From Bryobacterales bacterium (GTDB lineage Bacteria > Acidobacteriota > Terriglobia > Bryobacterales > Bryobacteraceae): 17,271 nt of DNA. Each line of letters starts with the position of its first letter. Position 1 is the stretch's first letter. The translations under genes were made by a program, and so were the position numbers. The stretch is taken from NCBI GenBank assembly GCA_003487005.1, contig DNFG01000013.1:1-17271 (forward strand), read 5' to 3'. The notes below the pieces were generated by a model. That model made no database searches and was not told the origin of the DNA. It worked only from the letters and a program-made list of their open reading frames with translations. This document shows positions 14,401-17,271 of this stretch, piece by piece.

Positions 14401-14412
14401 CTCCATCAAACG

Positions 14413-14436
14413 AAAAGGAGCCAGCGAACCGGCTCC
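14413..14436 (-). terminator. Rho-independent terminator of the lipoprotein cyclophilin gene
   Basis: On the minus strand GGAGCC, an 8-base loop and GGCTCC are followed directly by TTTT. It lies about 43 bases after the stop at 14479, separating that gene from the receptor operon. The T-run is short. Confidence 0.6.
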
Positions 14437-14478
14437 CTGATAGTCAAGACCAATCTTTAGATTAACACAGGCTCTGCC

Positions 14479-15075
14479 TTACTCCAGCACGGTCGCGCTC
14501 TTGATCCCGTCCAGATTGGGGAACGAACTCTCCAGGTACTTGTTGCCCGACGACCGGATCTGCATCTGGTTTGGCGCTTCGCCATACCCCGAGTACAGCT
14601 TCTCCACAACGTCCATCCCTTCCACCACGACCCCGATCGGCGAAAAACCCATCGAATCCAGACGCGCGTTGTTGCCCAGGTTGATGAAGACCTGCGTGGT
14701 CCGCGAATTCGGGCCGCGCGTCGCGAAGGTCAGAGTCCCCTTCGAGTTCGACTGCTTCACCGGATCGTCGGGAAACTCCTGGTACGTGTCCAACTTCGCC
14801 GGATCCGCCGGCAGGCCAAACTGCACCACAAATCCAGGCACAATCCTGAAAAACCGGGCCTCGTTGTAAAAACCGCTCGTAATCAACTCGTGAAAGCGGT
14901 CCGCCCCCAGGGGCGCCCAGCTTTTTTGCACTTCGACAACGAAATCGCCCTTCGTCGTCTCGAATTTTACTTTGTAAGTGTCGGGCACGTTGGTCCTTTC
15001 CCCGCCTCCACCGCAGGCACTGAGCGCGGCAAGGGCGCAAAACGCAAGAACGGCACGGGCAGGCTTCGTGAACAT
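14479..15075 (-). CDS. Cyclophilin-type peptidyl-prolyl isomerase, lipoprotein
   Basis: A 198-residue cyclophilin that catalyses cis-trans isomerisation of Xaa-Pro bonds and probably helps fold envelope proteins. The N-terminus is a lipoprotein signal with lipobox LSAC (C21) followed by GGGGER, so it is probably anchored to a membrane on the periplasmic side. The catalytic block FFRIVPGFVVQFG (75-87) keeps R77 and Q85, equivalent to R55 and Q63 of human cyclophilin A, with F82 for F60; F130 in TTQVFIN matches F113. The H126 position is not kept, as is common in bacterial forms. GTLTFATRGPNS (113-124) and VVVEGMDVVEKL complete the fold. It diverges from a second cyclophilin gene across 58 bases. 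No Shine-Dalgarno is visible; GACAAT lies 9 bases before the ATG. Confidence 0.93.
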   Translation of the reverse strand: MFTKPARAVLAFCALAALSACGGGGERTNVPDTYKVKFETTKGDFVVEVQKSWAPLGADRFHELITSGFYNEARFFRIVPGFVVQFGLPADPAKLDTYQEFPDDPVKQSNSKGTLTFATRGPNSRTTQVFINLGNNARLDSMGFSPIGVVVEGMDVVEKLYSGYGEAPNQMQIRSSGNKYLESSFPNLDGIKSATVLE

Positions 15076-15121
15076 ACAAAACCGATTGTCGCACGCCGCG
15101 CCTGGAATGGCGCCGCCGCGA

Positions 15122-15127
15122 TAGAAT
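15122..15127 (+). promoter_or_regulatory. Candidate -10 element (TAGAAT) for a leaderless start
   Basis: TAGAAT ends exactly 6 bases before the GTG at 15134, the same geometry as TACAAT before 1822. The intervening cgaccc holds no ribosome binding site. Confidence 0.5.
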
Positions 15128-15133
15128 CGACCC

Positions 15134-15694
15134 GTGCCCCCCTTCCTTCAATCCGGCTCGCGACCCGCCGCCCTCCAAGTCCGCTTCGACACCCGCGCCG
15201 GTTCGTTCCGCGTCCGTCTCGACGCCCGCGCCGCGCCGAACACCGTTCACAACTTCCTGCGCTACATCAACGCCGGACACTACACGGGCGGCCTCTTCCA
15301 TCGCACCGTCACACCCCAAAACCAGCCCGGCGACCAGATCCGCATCGAAGTCGTCCAGGCGGGCGCCGCCCCTGGCCGCCACTCCGCCGCCTTCCCGCCC
15401 ATCGCTCTCGAACGGACCTCCGTCACCGGCCTTCGCCACCTCGACGGCACCATCTCCATGGCCCGGGCCGCCCCTGACTCCGCCACCTCGGACTTCTTCA
15501 TCTGCCTTGGCCCCCAGCCCGAACTCGACTTCGGCGGCCGCCGCAACCCCGATGGCCAGGGCTTCGCCGCCTTCGGTCAGGTCGTCGAGGGGATGGACAC
15601 CGTTCGCCGGATTCAACAGTCGCCCGCTGACGGACAGCGGCTGACTCCGCCCATCCCGATCATCCGTGCCCACGTCGAAGAGGAAACTCCATGA
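15134..15694 (+). CDS. Cyclophilin-type peptidyl-prolyl isomerase, cytoplasmic
   Basis: A 186-residue cyclophilin without signal peptide. The catalytic block is FHRTVTPQNQPGDQIRIEVV (55-74): R57 is the catalytic arginine, but the PGF-Q part is replaced by the PxNQPG variant known from a bacterial subgroup. GTISMARAAPDSATSDFFIC (105-124) supplies the hydrophobic pocket, and VVEGMDTVRRI is the usual closing helix. A small insert, FGGRRNPDGQGFAAFG, sits before it. The GTG start at 15134 is preferred because the frame is short of other starts and a -10-like hexamer lies 6 bases upstream. The stop overlaps the next gene's start in ATGA, coupling it to a secreted hydrolase. Why a folding enzyme and a hydrolase are coupled is not clear; a dedicated chaperone role is possible but unproven. 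Confidence 0.9.
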   Translation: MPPFLQSGSRPAALQVRFDTRAGSFRVRLDARAAPNTVHNFLRYINAGHYTGGLFHRTVTPQNQPGDQIRIEVVQAGAAPGRHSAAFPPIALERTSVTGLRHLDGTISMARAAPDSATSDFFICLGPQPELDFGGRRNPDGQGFAAFGQVVEGMDTVRRIQQSPADGQRLTPPIPIIRAHVEEETP

Positions 15695-17271
15695 TCCAGA
15701 TCTCCCGCCGCTCCCTGCTCGCCCTCGCCGGCGCCAGCCTCGCCCCCGCCCAGCAAACTGCGCCCGGCGACGCCCGGAATCTCGCCGCTCCCGGCACCCG
15801 GACCGTCTTCCCGCTGCGCGAATGGCCCACGCGCGAAGCCTGGGAACAACACGCCGCCCATCTCCGCCGCCGCATCCTGCTGGCCGCCGGGATCTGGCCC
15901 CTACCGGACAAGCCCGTCCTGCACACCCGCCCCCACAACCGCGTCAACCATGGCGCCTACTCCAGCGAGTGCGTTCTCATCGAAACCTGGCCCGGCCTCT
16001 GGGTTGCCGCCAACTTCTATTTACCGGTCAAACGCGCGGGCAAAGTGCCCGGCATCCTCGTCGCCCACGGCCACTGGACCCACGGCCGCCTCGAAAACAC
16101 CGACAACTGCTCCACCCCGAGCCTTTGCGCCAACCTCGCCGCCCAGGGCTTCGCCGCCCTGGCCTACGACATGGTCGGCTACAACGAGTCCGATCAACTC
16201 CCCCACAAATTCGGCAACACCCCCGAAGAGCAGGCCTGGCACTATGGCCCCCTCGGCGTCCAGCTTTGGAACTCGATCCGGATGCTCGACTACCTCGCTT
16301 CCCGCGACGAAGTCGACCGCGACCGCCTCGGCATGACCGGCGCCAGCGGCGGCGGCACCCAGACCTTCCAACTCGCCGCCCTCGACCCCCGCCTCAAAGC
16401 CGTCGCGCCCGTCAACATGATCTCCGCCCACTTCCAGGGCGGCTGCGAATGTGAAAACGCCTCCGGCCTCCGCTGGTCCACCAACAACGTCGAGACCGGC
16501 GCCATCGCCGCGCCCCGCCCCCAACTCCTTGTCGCCGCCACCGGCGATTGGACACGCGACGTTCCGCGCGTCGAATACCCCGCCATTCGCAAAATCTACG
16601 GCCTGTATGGCGCCGAGGATCAGGTCACCACCTGGCAGCAGTCCGCCGGCCACAATTACAACCTGCCCAGCCGCGAGGCCGTCTATCGTTTCTTCCATTC
16701 CGTCTGGGGTGATCCCGCCACGCCGCCGCCCACCGAGACCATCGGAGCGCCTTCGATCGATTCCCTCCGCGCCCGCCTCGACGAGCGCCCCGCCAGCGCC
16801 CTCAACGCTGCTCAGTTCTTCGAAGCGTGGAAAAAACGTTGTCAAAACGCGACCAAAACGCTCTCTGTAGACGAAAAACGCGCCCGCTTGCGCGCCATTT
16901 TCGGCCTCGACCTGCCGCTCGAAGCCCTCGCCCTCAAGGACGGCTACCTGACCACCGCCGCCGGGTGGCGCATCCCCGCCCAACTCCTGAAAGAAGGCGG
17001 AAAAGGCGCCCTCCTCCTGCTCAGCGCCGCCGGCAAGCCCGCCGCCGGCCCCGCCATCACCACCACCACTCTCGCCGTCAAACTCTTCGAGCGCACCCCA
17101 GACCGCCCCGTCGCCGCCCAGCATTTCCTCACGTTCAACGCCGCCGACCCCGTCTGCCGGGTCCAGGACACCGTCGCCGCCGTCACCTGGCTCCGCCAGC
17201 GCTCCCCCGCTCAACCCGTTGAAATCATTGCCTCGGATGAACGTGCCTCCTGGGCCGCCACCGTTGCCCAG
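15691..17271 (+). CDS. Secreted alpha/beta hydrolase, acetylxylan-esterase/dienelactone-hydrolase type (cut by window edge)
   Basis: The frame is open to the last base; 527 codons are visible. The N-terminus MIQISRRSLLALAGASLAPA is an RR-type signal. An alpha/beta-hydrolase domain follows at about 70-345: strand and oxyanion region VPGILVAHGHW (119-129), GFAALAYDMVGYNESD (153-168), the nucleophile elbow TGASGGGTQ with S219, a likely acid D286 in ATGDWTRD, and H321 in SAGHNYN. Cys251, Cys253 and a nearby Cys140 could form disulfides. After about 345 comes a linker and a second region (from about 420: LKDGYLTTAAGWRIPAQLL, then GKGALLLLSAAGKPA) that looks like another, possibly degenerate hydrolase-like domain. 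Acidobacteria and Planctomycetes have many such secreted esterases for plant or microbial polysaccharides; the substrate here is unknown. Wobble positions are strikingly C-rich. Coupled by ATGA to the cyclophilin gene. Confidence 0.85.
   Translation, partial: MIQISRRSLLALAGASLAPAQQTAPGDARNLAAPGTRTVFPLREWPTREAWEQHAAHLRRRILLAAGIWPLPDKPVLHTRPHNRVNHGAYSSECVLIETWPGLWVAANFYLPVKRAGKVPGILVAHGHWTHGRLENTDNCSTPSLCANLAAQGFAALAYDMVGYNESDQLPHKFGNTPEEQAWHYGPLGVQLWNSIRMLDYLASRDEVDRDRLGMTGASGGGTQTFQLAALDPRLKAVAPVNMISAHFQGGCECENASGLRWSTNNVETGAIAAPRPQLLVAATGDWTRDVPRVEYPAIRKIYGLYGAEDQVTTWQQSAGHNYNLPSREAVYRFFHSVWGDPATPPPTETIGAPSIDSLRARLDERPASALNAAQFFEAWKKRCQNATKTLSVDEKRARLRAIFGLDLPLEALALKDGYLTTAAGWRIPAQLLKEGGKGALLLLSAAGKPAAGPAITTTTLAVKLFERTPDRPVAAQHFLTFNAADPVCRVQDTVAAVTWLRQRSPAQPVEIIASDERASWAATVAQ

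Noticed and set aside
14297..14412. Known riboswitch (cobalamin, TPP, SAM, c-di-GMP, fluoride)
   Set aside because: None of the conserved boxes I can recall is present; only generic hairpins are seen.
14462..15673. A 403-codon minus-strand frame spanning both cyclophilins
   Set aside because: It crosses two confident genes and their shared promoter region and has no recognisable domain.
16021..17214. A 397-codon minus-strand frame inside the hydrolase gene
   Set aside because: Gly-rich mirror of a C-rich-wobble gene; the plus frame has the RR signal and catalytic triad.
1..17271. CRISPR arrays, insertion sequences, integrases, tRNA attachment sites
   Set aside because: No regularly spaced direct repeats, transposase motifs or tRNA-like sequences were found by eye.

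Overview
The window looks like a chromosomal segment of a high-GC, free-living Acidobacteriota bacterium, most likely of the Bryobacterales/Solibacter kind. This is inferred from the gene types seen together: a very long Oar-like TonB-dependent receptor with a carboxypeptidase-regulatory domain, secreted Gfo/Idh/MocA oxidoreductases with short RR signal sequences, a TolB/FlgO-TPR protein, a PEP-CTERM protein and a large multidomain esterase-type hydrolase. No 16S rRNA or other decisive marker is present. I see no tRNA, rRNA, CRISPR, transposase, integrase or plasmid feature, so this reads as core-like chromosome rather than an island.

Layout. 1-615 (-) is the N-terminal 205 codons of an MlaE-type ABC permease, cut by the window edge. 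Divergent from it, 656-1615 (+) is a DmpA/NylC-type self-processing Ntn hydrolase. 1822-2991 (+) is a Gfo/Idh/MocA oxidoreductase, convergent with an ECF sigma factor (2993-3601, -). A TolB-like/TPR protein (3712-5511, +) diverges from the sigma gene and meets an unrecognised 298-aa protein (5508-6404, -) tail to tail. Divergent from that, 6458-8571 (+) is a second Gfo/Idh/MocA gene translationally coupled to coproheme decarboxylase (chdC/hemQ). A PEP-CTERM protein follows (8653-9507, +). A three-gene minus-strand operon runs 14296-9498: DUF3386-like secreted protein, DUF2490-like outer-membrane protein, giant TonB-dependent receptor. It is preceded by a hairpin-rich leader and by the terminator of a lipoprotein cyclophilin (14479-15075, -). 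Divergent from the latter is a cytoplasmic cyclophilin (15134-15694, +) coupled by ATGA to a secreted alpha/beta-hydrolase (15691 to the window end).

How the genes relate. Most are small independent units. Real operons are Gfo2-chdC, cyclophilin-hydrolase and the DUF3386-DUF2490-TonB receptor set. The receptor operon is the best candidate for an undescribed system: a soluble exported protein, a small predicted barrel and a TonB-driven transporter made together. A second cross-cutting signal is that several non-coupled genes lack a Shine-Dalgarno sequence but have a TANNNT hexamer ending exactly 6 bases before the start codon, as expected for leaderless mRNAs.

All three tail-to-tail gene junctions are within 1 base or overlapping, leaving no room for terminators. 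Family calls rest on motifs read by eye; no database search was run.
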